DNA of 64,000 bases from Apodemus sylvaticus (lineage: Eukaryota > Chordata > Mammalia > Rodentia > Muridae), in contig NC_067495.1 in NCBI RefSeq assembly GCF_947179515.1, forward strand, positions 91,549,423-91,613,422, given 5' to 3'. Positions 11,401 to 25,600 of the stretch are shown piece after piece. The translations under genes were made by a program, and so were the position numbers. Position 1 is the first letter of the stretch; each line of letters starts with the position of its first letter. The notes beneath the pieces are model-generated. The model saw only the letters and a list, made by a program, of their open reading frames with translations. It was not told the DNA's origin and searched no databases.

Positions 11401-12528
11401 GGCTTATCTGCTTCTTCTCTGAATCTTTGTGGGGCAGCCCCTCAGCTGGATTTTCGATGCAGGAGCCCATTTGCACGGTCATCCTGGCAAACAGGACGTA
11501 AATAACAATAACAGTACTCTGCAGTCCTACGTCTGAGTCCTGTCCCAAGAGAAGACACATCCGTGCGTGAGCTGTAGAGTCCTTCTGCACCTCACTCCCT
11601 TGAATATACACCTGCACAAAACAGGATGGGATTTCAGGACCCTGGGACCAGGCTTTCACTCATGTCCCGCGCTTAGCTCAGCATAGAACAGGGTATGGGA
11701 AACTCCAGGAACCACAAAGTATTTGTGTTTCTGTCCAGGTTAGAGCTGCGGTCACCATCCCTACACCACCTTGGGATGGTGCAGGGGATCCCTGCCTAAG
11801 TCCAAAGCTCTTGAACGGGTCTGTTGGAGCCATTGGCCCCCTGGAACCATCAGCGATGAATCTGTGTTGGAATGAAATAAAAAAGAAGTCTCACAACCTC
11901 CGGTAAGTACTAACCCCTAGAAACAGTTGCTTTAGGAACTGGCAGGGACAGTATTGGGCTCCTTTTGTTGTTGCCCTTTGTGCATTCCCTCCCTCCAGCT
12001 CCATCCTCTACCTCTTCCCATCTTTCTGTGACACAAGAAGAAGAAATCTGGATTAGAAGTCAGGGTGTTTCTCTGTTAACCTGTTTTAAGTAGGTATGTC
12101 ATCTTGAATAAGTTGCTCGAGTTCTCAAAATTTTAGCTTCCACTCGGTTTTGTGTTATTCTGAGATTTCAGTGCAGTCTGGCTTGACATTCTCTGTAGAG
12201 TACAGGCTGGCCTTGAACCTTGGAATCATCTTCCTTTGCCTTTTCAGTGCTAGGCTTATAGGCAAGCACCACTATGCCTGGCTTTGTTGTTTTGATTATT
12301 TTTTTTTAAGAAAAAGAATTAAGTGGAGGAATAAGTAATACCCACCCTCCCTACTTCACAGTATTGCATTGTACATTCATATAACACGTGAAAATGTGTT
12401 CTAAACCTAAATGTATTGATATGTAGATAAAAATGAAGTGATTGTCCCCTCCTCTCCCTCACAAACTGCCCAGCCTTTGGGGAGGGGTTATCTGTATAAT
12501 CTCATCCCTCTGCTGTATTTTGTACTAT

Positions 12529-12571
<43 letters not shown>

Positions 12572-15201
12572 GAGGGTCTGCTAAGTCACCATGTAGCCAA
12601 GGGCCTAGAACTTCTGCTCCTCTAGTTTCTATCTCCCACGTAGTCAGATTACAGGCATAAAGCAATTTCTTTGGTCATAGGAACCAAACTTCATGCATGC
12701 TAGGCAAGTACCCAACCAACTGAGCTGTATCTCCAGCCCACTCGCATGTTTTTTATATCCACCCCTCCCATCCGTGGCTCATCAGCTTGGGTAGGTACAA
12801 CTTAGTAAGAGAATTTCTACATATCATTTTCTTTCTGCATTTCTGTGTGTACCTCATTCTTTTAAGATCTCCATTTCCTACCATCAAAGCCGAAACCCAT
12901 GGCTTCTGTGGGGGTGGGGGGTGAGGGGATGATGAGGTGAGGCAGCAAAGAAAAGCATAGACAAAGCAGGTTGTAGAGTCAGATAACCCAGATTTCAAAT
13001 CATAGACATGTCAGTCCCTTAAGTCTGTGGTTATGAGCATCCTTGAACAATAGTCATGCACACCCCATAAGATTGTTGTAAGAATTAGTTGACACAGTGA
13101 TTTTGAAAAAGGGTTCCCCCAGCAGGTATAGGGAAGCAATAGAGAAAGGTAGTTGTTAGTGCTGACTAAGAAGAATGGACTTAGTAGCTGTACCAAGCCA
13201 TGTTTGACCAGCCTCCAACTTCCTACTATTACACCTTAGCTCATATTTTATTTGGGAATTGGGAACAAGTAGACATATGATTATAGAATACTAATGATTT
13301 CTTCTCTATTCCCAAACTGTGGCTGATGTTTCTGTCATTGATTGAATCCCTTTGGGCTGCTGAGATGTGTGTACATCCTTGTAAATGTTCATGGTCATAT
13401 TCAACCATTTACCCTGCCCTTTCCACCCACTGCATTCTCTAGTGCACAGGGCATCCTGTGTGGCTGAGCAAATGGATGTGATTTGGATTCTGCCTGGGCA
13501 AGAAGGGAGCCAGATGACTCTCACCCCTAATTCACTTGTTCAGTTTCTTACCCTTCATGGCCTGATGCTGGGCATGCAGCTGAAGTGACTAAGATCCACA
13601 AAGTGATGTTTAAACCATTTTAATACAGGATAGCTCCCAACCTCTGTTTGTAATACTGTACTCCATGCAGTGGGACCTCGGCAACATTCATCAGGAGATA
13701 CAGGAAGGAAGGCCTCCTGGACCTCCCAGCACTTCAGCTAGAGCAGTTCCTTTGAATCAAAGCATCATATAAGCATAGAATGTAAGGGAAAATAGATTTT
13801 GCTACTTGAATCACTGGTCTTACTGTTACATGCAGCGCTCGCCTAGAGGCCTTCTCGGACCACAGTGGAAAACTTCAGCTCCCACTCCAAGAGATTATTG
13901 ACTGGCTCAGCCAAAAGGATGAGGAATTGTCAGCTCAGCTACCCTTGCAAGGGGATGTGGCCCTGGTACAGCAGGAGAAGGAGACACATGCGGTATGTTA
14001 GACTCCCGGAAGTGTGGTGTGGAGCATCTCGGCAGGAAATACTGTTTCAGAAGACTCTGACAGACAGGCCCTCAGTTCTGCTCAGACACCTAAAGCAATA
14101 GGTGATGGTATGCAGTCCTAGTCTGGGGCTTGCACTTCACAGAGTGTAGGCTTGTCCTCCAATTTAGAACTGCCTTGATTTGTGAGGAGAGCATGGACAA
14201 ATGGAAATAATATAATGTTGAAAATGCAAAATAAAACTCTGGATTTCAGTTACATAAAACCGTAGACAGATGTGTACATACATACAGTGATGCCACAGGA
14301 GGGAAATCCCACAAGACATGAACAGTGTTTTAACTCTGGGTGAGAAAACTGGAATTCTCTTTAATATTGTGTTTTACAGTTTTCTGAACTTTGAAATATT
14401 TCCATGGCATCATCTGTATAATCAGAAAACGACTGCTATATCTAGGTTAGGTTTCTACTGTTTTTGTTTGTTTGTTTGTTTGTTTGTTTGTTTCAGAGAC
14501 AAGTTTTTACTGCATAGACCTGGTTTGACTCAGACTTCCTATATAGCTCAGGCTAGCCTTGAGTTACCTGTAAAACCCAAGCTGGTCTCACACTAAGTCT
14601 ACTTCACATTTCTTTTACTCTGTGGCATAGCTGGACTCATTGCACACTAAATAGACTTTCCAGCATTAGAGTTATTCTCTGCCTATAGGGAAGGCTGATT
14701 TTGTGAGGGAGGGGTCTGGGTAAGCCTGAGATATCTAATAAGGCCTCAGAACCCAACTACCATGAGAAGAAAGATTATTGATTGTGAAATAAAATTGAAG
14801 TGATTGAAAAGCTAACTTGGCTGCTCTCTTTCACAGGCCTTCATGGAAGAAGTCAAGTCTAAGGGTCCCTATATCTACTCTGTGCTGGAATCCGCTCAGG
14901 CTTTCCTGTCCCAGCACCCATTTGAGGAATTAGAGGAGTCTCATTCTGAGAGCAAAGGTAGGTGACCTTCCTGTCCTCCTCCACTTCCTTTTGAGCTGTA
15001 GGTACTACTGAACAAACACCATTGTGACTTTCAAAGTCTCCATGTCTCAGCTATAACTCCGAATAAAGTCAGACAGGGGCAAGCGTCACTGTTAGTTGTA
15101 AGAAAAAGGACAGAACCTGAAGCAGGGCTCACCAGCATGTGGCCCGAAGCTATATGTGACTCTTCCGAGTGTCATATGTGGCCTTGTCATGAGGTATTAT
15201 G

Positions 15202-15264
<63 letters not shown>

Positions 15265-15621
15265 GAGGAAGGAAGGAAGGTAGGAAGGGAGGGAGGGAGG
15301 GAGGGAGGGAGGGAGGGAGGAAAAGAAAGAGAGAGAGGGGAGAGAGAAAGCGAGACAGAGACACAGGGGAACAGAGATAGAGAGAAGGATACAAGTGAAT
15401 TGAAGTACCTCAGGAAATGAAAGCAGCTGTCCTTTTAGAATGTTGTTTGTGACCTGAGTGACAACCCAGGGCTATACTTACTACTCATGTGATCTGCACC
15501 TTTGTTTTCGTGTTTATTTGTAAAGATACTAATGAATAAAAGTAGCGTAAATCGAAAACATTAGAAAATAATTATTCCAACATGAAGAGACATTGGCAAT
15601 ACTGGTGACAGCCAACAACTA

Positions 15622-15683
<62 letters not shown>

Positions 15684-16525
15684 CTTAAAAGCTAAGAAGT
15701 TCGGTAGTGACTTTTGAGAAGAAAATTGATGGTTTGTCACCTTTGTTCCTGGTGACATCTGTCTGGGCCTGACTTCATAGGGAGGGCCACTTTCTGTTTC
15801 GATTCCAATAAACTGCCAGCGTGGCATCCATGGCAGTTAAGTCTGAGTGGTGGTCTAGCAACCCCTTCTGGAAAGAATCCTCAGCCCTGACACATGAAGT
15901 AAATAGACTAGAAAGAAGCCCTCATTGGCAGAGTTCTTTGTAGATTCCATTCACGGTCTCTGTTTATTTCTGCTCTCTCAGTGGGCCAGTGGGCCCTGAC
16001 TAAATTGCTGCTCAGTGAACCCTGACTCAGGCACGCTCCAGACAGAACAGGGCGATTCCATGAAGCTCAGGTCTAGAGCCTCGGAATGCTCTCTTAACAG
16101 GTTGTCTGAGGGACAAAGAGGAAACCTAAAAATGAGGAGCAGTGGAAAAGCTGGGGATACTCTACCAGACTTCTGAGCTGGGGCTTCCTTTCTTAGGGAA
16201 AACTAGGGAACTCTGAAAAAAATTGACAGATTAGGCCAATGCGAAAATCCTGCTTGGGATAAGACACTATCAGTTTACAAGACATTACCATTTTAGGAAA
16301 GGGAGAGGAAATATTGATATCATTATTTATATTGAAAAGCTAATCTATAATAATCTTAAAATACATAGTTTTTTTTAAAGAAAATCTCTGAATGTGACTC
16401 AGACTCAGCTGGGAAAGGTGTGTGCCTCAGACTCTGACATGAATTAAATCCCTGGGAGTCGCTTTGTAGAAAGAGAAGACGAACTCCAGCACACTGTCTT
16501 TTGACTTCCACACAAACACTGTGGA

Positions 16526-16565
<40 letters not shown>

Positions 16566-16613
16566 AGAGAGACAGACAGACAGACAGACAGATACACACA
16601 TACACAGAAAGAA

Positions 16614-16655
<42 letters not shown>

Positions 16656-19600
16656 AATACACAAATAAATTGAATTTTAAATCCCTGAGTGTGCAAAAGA
16701 AGCACAACTATGGAAATACATATGTAAGTATGAATCTATTGTATACAAACAAGCACACAAGTGTATCCCCAAATCCACATTTATAAGCAAGCATTTGATA
16801 AGGGGATGAGTATGCCTTGATCTTTCTCTGAGTTGCCTCTGCTGAGTCAGCTTGACCTGTCTTCCTGGTTGCCCTCACAGATACCTCCCCCAGACAGCGG
16901 ATTCAAAACCTTAGTCGCTTTGTATGGAAACAGGCAACAGTGGCTAGTGAACTGTGGGAGAAGCTGACAGCCCGATGTGTGGATCAGCATCGCCACATTG
17001 AGCACACTCTGGAACATCTGTTGGAGATCCAAGGGGCAATGGAGGAACTGAGCAGTACTTTGACCCAAGCAGAGGGAGTTCGAGCCACGTGGGAGCCCAT
17101 AGGGGATCTCTTTATTGATTCGCTCCCAGAGCATATCCAAGCCATCAAGGTATGTAGGGTTCCTTCCCTGACTGAGACCTGGTGTCCTTTCACAGTGTTC
17201 TTTCTGAGACTTAATTACTGGTCTGGGACTCAGCTGAGCATCTTTTAGTTCTGGGTTGGACTGGGGGCTGGTTTGTCTATAGTCTTCTCTGTCCTACTGC
17301 TTTTTCTATGCTTTTCTGAAATGAATACAAGGGATAAGACCAGTGACCACTCATGTCTTTGTTTATTGCACAAATGGCCAAGTAGTTAAGTGTTGTTGAA
17401 ACTAACCCTGTTACATGGAAAGGGGAAAGTTCAGGTGACTGAGTAACATGTCCTCTTCCCTACTCTGTCTGCTGTGGCACTTGGGTTCTGGTTTTCTAGT
17501 TATTCAAAGAAGAATTCTCTCCTGTGAAAGATGGAGTGAAGTTAGTGAATGATCTGGCCCACCAGCTTGCCATCTCTGATGTACACTTGTCAATGGAGAA
17601 TTCAAGGGCTCTGGAACAGATCAACATCCAGTGGAAACAGCTCCAGGTAGAGGAGCATGCTGAAATGAGCTTCGGGGAGGCATCTTGGTATGGCCAAGCT
17701 TGTGGGGCAGGGAGGAAGGGGAATATATGCAGGCCCAATGAATATCAATGGTTTGGAACTGAAAGCTACACAGGGAAAGAATGGTCAGAGAATAAGCTTC
17801 TCAACTTCTAAGCTGCAAGTAATGGCTGAACTAGAATGAGAGGGCTTTGTCTAGATTTAAACACACTGATTAGACTGCAGAGAAGAATTACTATGGCTTG
17901 GAACTAAGAATGCTTTTCTCCAATCCTTAGTGCTGGCGGAGGGTGGGAATTAGGTAACCACAGATGATATTGGAATAGGAGAAAGGCTACCTTATGGGAG
18001 AGCACGTAAAGATTCTTGAAGACAACTGAAGATTCAACAGGAAGTGGCTAGAAGTAACCCACTGTTCTTTCCATAGGTGTCAGTCGCTGAAAGGCTTAAG
18101 CAGCTCCAGGATGCCCACCGGGACTTTGGGCCTGGGTCACAGCACTTTCTCTCCAGTATGTGAATCTAAACCAGACTGCATGAAGCAGAACTGCAGCCAT
18201 TTTCCAAGAAAATCTACTGTGGTCTGCTAGGGGTCCGTTGGGAGCCCAGTATGTCTTGGCATCCAAGAAGTAATAAGGAAAAGGCTGTGTGATGTGGTGC
18301 TTAAAAGAGCAGCTCCTCAGTCAGAGAATACCAGGCTCAGAGCAACTGTGCCTCAGCCTAAGAGCTGTGCAGATTTGAAAAACTGGTGTTATCTTTTGAA
18401 CCTCACCTTTCCCACCAGAAAGGAGGGGATTTCTAGCTCTTTAGATTTTGAAAATTAAATTAAATAAGCATATTTGTGCAACAGTATTAATTGTGAGCCA
18501 GGTACTTTTCTGGGCATTGGAGCCATGCTGGAGGAAAAAATATCCTTAGATTTGGAAAGCTCATATTCTAGTGGCGGTAACAGATCATAATCAAATAAGT
18601 ATCCAGGTATAAGAGAAATTGTGACAAGTGCTATGGAAAATATTAAAGCAGGGAAGGCATGCCTGGGGGGGGGGGGGAACTAGACTTAAAGGAAAGAGAC
18701 ATTGCAGAGGTCTCACTGAGAGGGTGACAGTTTTACAGAGCTCCAAAGGCGATGTGACATGAAAATGGAACACCTGTGGCTAGTGGGAAGAGATACTGCA
18801 GAGCTCTCATTGAGAAGGAGGCAGTTTATAGCGCTCCAAAGGCAGTGAAAGAAGGACCCATGGATAGCTGAGCGAGCACACTAGGCAGAAATTCCAGCCC
18901 TTAATGCAGGGGTTCAGGGATATGTGCTGAGGAACAGCGAGGAGACCTATAGAGAATGAAGCAACAGGAAGAGCAGAGACATTAGAACAGAAGACCATGT
19001 GCGTAAAAATAAGAACTCAGGATTTTACTCCAAACACAACAGAGGATTTTTGATAGGGTTTGAAGAGTAGGGTGACATGATCTGATTTACATATCAGCAT
19101 GATGTTCAGAATAGATTGTTGGGAGCCAGAGTGGGAACAGAGAGACCTCTCAGAATTTACTGCACCAGAATCTGTGTGAATGGGTGATGCTGGCCTAGAC
19201 CAAGGAGGTAGGCATGGAGATGTCAAAAATGTGCAGAAAGGAAACTTAGATACGGGCAGAAGGCATGAGCATAGTATCTGGCACATAGGAGGAGTTCAAT
19301 AAGCATGCTTCAAATTTTTGCCTTATAGCCAATTCCACACAGCTAAATCTGCCGAGGAGTCTTGTAGTCAGGAAAATTGCAATGAATGAGCCAGGTACAT
19401 TAGGCCTCTCCTGTTAAGATCTCAGTGATATAAACAGAGAGTTGAAAGAGTTCCTTATAAGAGCTTTATGGGCAATATCACCCACCTCTCCCCAACAGAT
19501 CCGAGAAGGTTGGCATTCTAGGGAAAGGCTTTGAGCCTCAAGAGAAAATAGTATTTCACAGCCACAGGAGCAATTCAGCTACCTGCAGCTAAATAGGTAA

Positions 19601-22600
19601 AAATGACAGCCTGCTTAGGGAAAATACTGGGGTTATGAAGTATTCCTGTTCACATTCTGGCCCTATTTCTGGTTTCATGGGCCATTAGTGAAAACTTCTT
19701 CCCCTGCTCTTGTATCAAGAAGCAACATGCATTTCTTGTCAATGCCACTCCCCCACTCCCCGGGAGCTGTTAACAGTTGGAAGTGAATGTTATTTCCTCT
19801 TGTGTTTAACCACCTTTGAGGAAGCGCAGAGTTTAAGAATGTACAGGATGGACCAGAGAAGTGGTTTAAGGGCACTTGTTTCTTTTGCAGAAGACAGAGA
19901 TTCAATTACGAGCTCCCACATGGTGACCCCCAGTCATCTCTAAATCCAATTCCAGGACATATAATGCCTTCTTCTGACCTCTACAGGCACAAAGCACACA
20001 TGCAGTACACATGCATGCATGCAGACAAAACACACAAAATAAAATGAATTAAATCTAATTAAGAAATTTAATTTGAGAATGGCTAGGACGCTTAAAGAAT
20101 ACTAGTGGCCAGCTTTCTTTCTCTTCTTTTTTTTAACAGCTTCTGTCCAAGTTCCCTGGGAAAGAGCAATTTCTCCCAATAAAGTCCCCTACTACATCAA
20201 GTGAGTGATCATCAGAATTAGAAGCTGGTCAGTTACCTGCCTAGCCCCTCCTATCTCCTGTCTTTCTGTTACTTCTTGTGCATGGAGATTCCCCTGATTA
20301 GTATAATGCTTCCGCCAACTTGTAAGATGTGCTAAGGTTCTGCCAGGGTGATGGTGAACTCCAGTGTATCAGGGTCTTTAGAGATTATCTTTGCATTGTG
20401 CTGCTTCTTGCAACCCACCTTTCACTAACTGGGGTGTGTGTGTGTGTGTGTCTGTGTCTGTGTGTCTGTGTCTGTGTGTGTGTGTCTGTGTCTGCAAAGG
20501 ATGTTGGGAATGTGATGTTGGTGCTATTGATGCTTTTGTTTGTAGCCACCAGGCTCAGACCACATGCTGGGACCATCCCAAGATGACTGAGTTATACCAA
20601 ACCCTAGGTGAGAATGCAAGGTTCCTATTTGGGGAGGGAATCTGTACCATTGTCTTTGTTATATATTTCATCAGTGTATGAATGCATGAAGAGAATATGC
20701 CATATGCACAAAATGGAAGTATACTCTCTATTCTTCTTAAACCGATACCATTCAGACAGTGTAGATAAACTCAAAGTATGTTATGCTAACTGAAATAAGA
20801 GAAGCAATGCTCACAGGCTACCACTTCAGTTATGCAATAAGAATAGCTCCTAGAGATCAGCTATAAGACATAGTGTATATAGTTAATAGTATAGTTTTTA
20901 TGTGTCAAGTTTTACTAAGAGAATAATTTCATATTAAGTATTCTTACCAGAAACATACCACTACTAATAGTAATAATAATAAATACATTGGGAGGACTCT
21001 TTGGTAGCAATGGGTAGGTTTATGAAACAGGTTGTGGTAATGTATGCTTATCGTCATACTTATCAAGCTATATACGCTAAACACTGGCTTCCTAACTGTC
21101 ACTTCACATACAGCTCCTTGCATGCCCATTGTACTTCAATAATGTGGTTTTTAAGTGGATAAAACAGCCCCTCTGCATCTTCCTCAACAGCACAACCCCA
21201 TTTCCCCCTGGACCATTTTAACATCATTAGGGGCTCTGCTTGAAGACACGAAGTCTAATCTGATTTGAAAGGCAGTCTCTGGGCTGCAGTGAGGGGGGCT
21301 CTTTCATGCTTTGCCTACTAGGAGAAATACAGCATATGTCACAAGTTTGTCCCTATGACTACACTTAGAACACCTCCACAGCCTTTCTTTACCTATGCTA
21401 CTGCTGATAGGCACATGGTCTCTAGTTGAGAGTGATTATGTGCAAACAACCCTGCTGAGGAGTTCTTGTGTGTGGCTCCTGGCACATATGTGCAAGAGGG
21501 TTTTCAGGGCATACTTTTTAGTATGTCGGTCATAATATTATTTCAACATGCTATAATAATTTTCTTCAAAAGCTGAAAGAAGACTGGGAGCTATCAGTGA
21601 ATACTTAGCAAGGGCCAGGTTTACTATTAATTTTCTGGTTTTATTTGTATTAAATCTAGTAAAGAATTGCTTTCTGGAATGTGGATATATTGGATCTTGA
21701 TACAAAATACATTTCTTACTTAAAAAAAAAATGTCTTCACATCACTGCTGTGAACTATATATAGCCCACAGCCCCTTGATAGCAGGATGTATGTGTTCTC
21801 CTTCATCGCACAATACCAAGTTGTTTCCCTGTGTGGGCGCATCAGTGCACACGTCCACTAACAACTCTCGTTCATACATATCCTTGTTGGCACTTGTTCT
21901 GCTTCTCAATTCTCTGATCTAAGTGAGTGTCTTTCATTTTTTGCAGCCGATCTGAACAACATCAAGTTCTCAGCTTACCGCACTGCCATGAAGCTCCGCA
22001 GAGTCCAGAAGGCCCTGCGCCGTATGTCTGTCTTCAGTTGCTCTTTCCCATGCCTTTCACCCCCTTCCTCCTATTCCCCACCTGTCTGCATCTTCCTGTT
22101 TTCATCCCACGCTGGCCAGAGCTATTGATTGTTTTGATGGGAACACTATAAATACTGGGACATCTTAGCTGAGAAGACTTAATATTGCCATTCACCCTAA
22201 GCCCCGGACTTATTTTCAAAGTAACTCCACAGCTATCCAAACTGTAGGGGTTTTTTTTATTTTTTTGTTTTTTTGTTTTTTGTTTTTTAACCCCTATCCA
22301 GCTTGGGCAATCAAGAAACTTTGCTTTGCAGCAGGCAGGATCTGCTTCATGGTCCACCATCTTGGGCTTATTAGGTACAGCAACAGAACTGTTAAAACAA
22401 GTTTCTGTGGTTAGTCATCGGCATGCTGCAGACGTGTTATTGTCCCTTCTGGCCTTGACTGTTCATTTAATCTTTCTGTCCTAGGCCTCTAGCTAGGCTG
22501 ACTCAGTATCACAGGTAACTATGTCTTCCTGTTGTGTGTCACACTCACCCAGCCATGCACTCACTCTTCCTTTGTGATCAGGACGAAGTTTCCTAGAACA

Positions 22601-25600
22601 GGGCTCATGAACAAATCTGTTTTCAATTGGAACTGATATTGGGCTGAGGGTTTGGCTTGGGGATAGAGTGCCTAGTATGAGCAAGGCCCAGGAATCAGCC
22701 CTCTGTAGCTCCAAAACTATTTTAAAAAGATGAAACCTTTACAAACAGAGAAACTTCAAGTGACATATGATTTCCAAGTCAATACAGTGCAGGTGGTGCT
22801 CTCATTCACAGCTCACTGTTTTCTCAAAATGGATGTGAAAGAACCTATGCCTACAGAGATGTGCTGGGTTAACTTGGGAGACCTTTGGTGCCTTGCTCTT
22901 CCATAGGATAGGAGTCATGGTAACAGACAAACTCATGGCAGACTTGCACGTGCTGGCCTGGACTTAATACCAGATTCGGTGATACTGTAGCCTTGCAACA
23001 TCAGATCCCTGGACTTCTTTGGACTCCATATCCTTTTTCTTCTCTCCCTTCCAGTGGATCTGGTAACTTTAACTACAGCTCTGGAGATCTTCAATGAGCA
23101 CGACTTGCAGGCCAGTGAACATGTAATGGATGTGGTGGAGGTCATTCACTGCTTGACTGCCTTGTATGAACGACTGGAGGAGGAAAGAGGCATCCTGGTC
23201 AACGTGCCACTGTGTGTAGACATGAGCCTCAACTGGCTCCTCAATGTTTTTGATAGGTAAAAGCTTTCAGTCCTGGAAACCTTCCCGATTAATCCGACGG
23301 GGCATCTCCATTGGCCATGGTGGGAAGAGCTTGCTCCCATGGCATACTTAGATCAAGGCAGCTTAGAGCATGCACCAGTGAGAAAAGACTGCCAAAACTT
23401 TTCACATATATGTTTGTTTTCTATGTCTTCCTTTAAACCTAGTGGTCGCAGTGGAAAGATGCGAGCATTGTCCTTTAAGACAGGCATTGCATGCCTGTGT
23501 GGCACCGAAGTGAAAGAAAAACTTCAGTGTGAGTACAACTCCTGCATCTGCGGTGATGTTGGGTGCAGGAGGGGCGTTACAAGAGGAAAAAGGAGGGAGA
23601 CCATAGGATAAGCAGAGCTTATCTCTTGTGACTCAGCAGAGGTCGCATTGTGATGATGACCTCTGTCCCCGGGTACATTTTTCTGGGACTTAAGTAAGGT
23701 TTGAAGCTATGGATTTTATGTTGAGGGGTTTGCTAAGGTTGCTGGCCTGGCCTTGAGGATGTTCTAGAAGAGCTGCCCTCTCTTGTGGGTGGGAAACATG
23801 TGTTTCCACACCAAGGAAGTATCTGCTTTCCCATTCTTGTAGCATCTCTGTCTGGCGCTACCCTTCCTGTTTGCCTGCTTGCTCTCTGTGCTCTCTCTCT
23901 CCCCTTCTGTGATCTTCTCTTTTCTTTTTCTTTTTCTTTCTCTTTCCTCGTCCTCTTTCTCTATTTCCTCCCCTTCTCTCTTTCTCTCACCCCTGCCTCC
24001 TCAGTGATAAACAATTGTTTCTTTCTTTCTCCTGTGCTCCTGTGTTTGTCTCTATCACTCTCCCCTCTGTTCTCTCCCTGCCTGCCCTTCCCCCTCCCTT
24101 CCTTTCTCATTGATGATGCCCTCTTTGTGTCTGTCTCATTCCCCCACCCAAACTCAGGAATGCTCTTTTTCCAACCCTTGGGAGTTGAGATAGGGAATGA
24201 GTCTCTGGATTTTCCACTCTGAAGTTTTCAGTTCAACAGTGCAGTGTGCTCTTTCTCTGTCACCCTTTTCTGTTTCTTCCTCCACGTACCATTCTCTGGT
24301 CATTCCTAAATTGGGTCTGGCTATTGTTGATGATGGGCCCAGCAGATCTCTTCAGCCAAGTAGCCAATTCAGGCAGCCAGTGTGATCAACGCCATCTCGG
24401 TGCCCTGCTTCATGAAGCCATTCAAGTGCCCCGTCAGCTGGGTGAAGTGGCAGCATTTGGGGGCAGCAATGTGGAGCCCAGTGTCCGGAGTTGCTTTCGC
24501 TTTGTAAGTATGGAGCTGGAGCTTCAAAGTGGGAGGGAAGTAAGATGGAAGGGATGGTGAGCGGAACAGCTGGAGACCAGCCTTTGTGTGCAACATACTC
24601 AGAGGTACGGGGGCTCTTTTGAGACAGGACAACAGAACTAACAGTTCTCTGGAGTGTAGAGCAGGGGTCCTGCAGGAAAGGATGCTGATGCCCCTGCTTC
24701 AGTAGATGCTGGCTGGCACTCAAGCAGCAAGATATTTGGCCTTCTATTCACTGGATTTCTTGTTTCTCTAGAGCACTGGTAAGCCAGTCATTGAAGCTTC
24801 CCAATTCCTGGAGTGGGTCAACTTGGAGCCCCAGTCTATGGTGTGGCTGGCTGTTTTGCATCGGGTCACCATCGCTGAGCAAGTGAAGCATCAGACCAAG
24901 TGCTCTATCTGCAGACAGTGCCCCATCAAAGGGTTCAGGTATGGGATGCAATACCTTCTGGGAGAATAAAAATGTCATGGGACACAAAACTTGGCTACAG
25001 AACAGCATTGTTTAATTATTTTTGATTTATGATATATCTACGGTGTGTTATTGTAACCTTTTTATCGAAAATGTTTAACTTCTAAAAATTAGAAAGGAAA
25101 TAGTTTTTGTCCTAGTTGTAATAAAAAGTACTACATGTCCTTAAAAATAGATAGTAAATGTTATAAAAAATAATATATATATACTAAATGTTCTGTCAGC
25201 ATATATAGTTCACCATCAACTCCCCAGAAGGAAAGAAAAGCTGATTTATGTCATATGTGATATAAATACTGCACCCCCCCCCCCCGAACACACACAGCTG
25301 ACCAGTAGGCTACACACAAGAAATCCCAGTACAGAGTTAGAAAGAGACACACACTCACATGCCGTGTTTATAACATTTCCACCATGCAGCTCGCATATCC
25401 CTAATCTAAATCCCTGCGGGGGCTGGAAAGAAAGCTCCCTGGTTAAGAGCACTGGCTGCCCTTCTAAAGGTTCTGAGTTCAAATCCCAGTACCCACATGG
25501 TGGCTCACAACCATCTGTGATGGGATCTGACGTCCTCTTCTGTTGTACAGATGTACATGCAGACAGAGCACCCATATGCGTAAAATACACACGAAAATGA

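Noticed and set aside
15621..15683. CRISPR-like or other spaced repeat array
   Set aside because: This and similar tracts are uninterrupted microsatellites without unique spacers, in vertebrate DNA.
23785..24222. 145-codon Ser/Phe/Leu-rich frame
   Set aside because: It falls in the pyrimidine-rich part of Drp2 intron 12 and reflects base composition.
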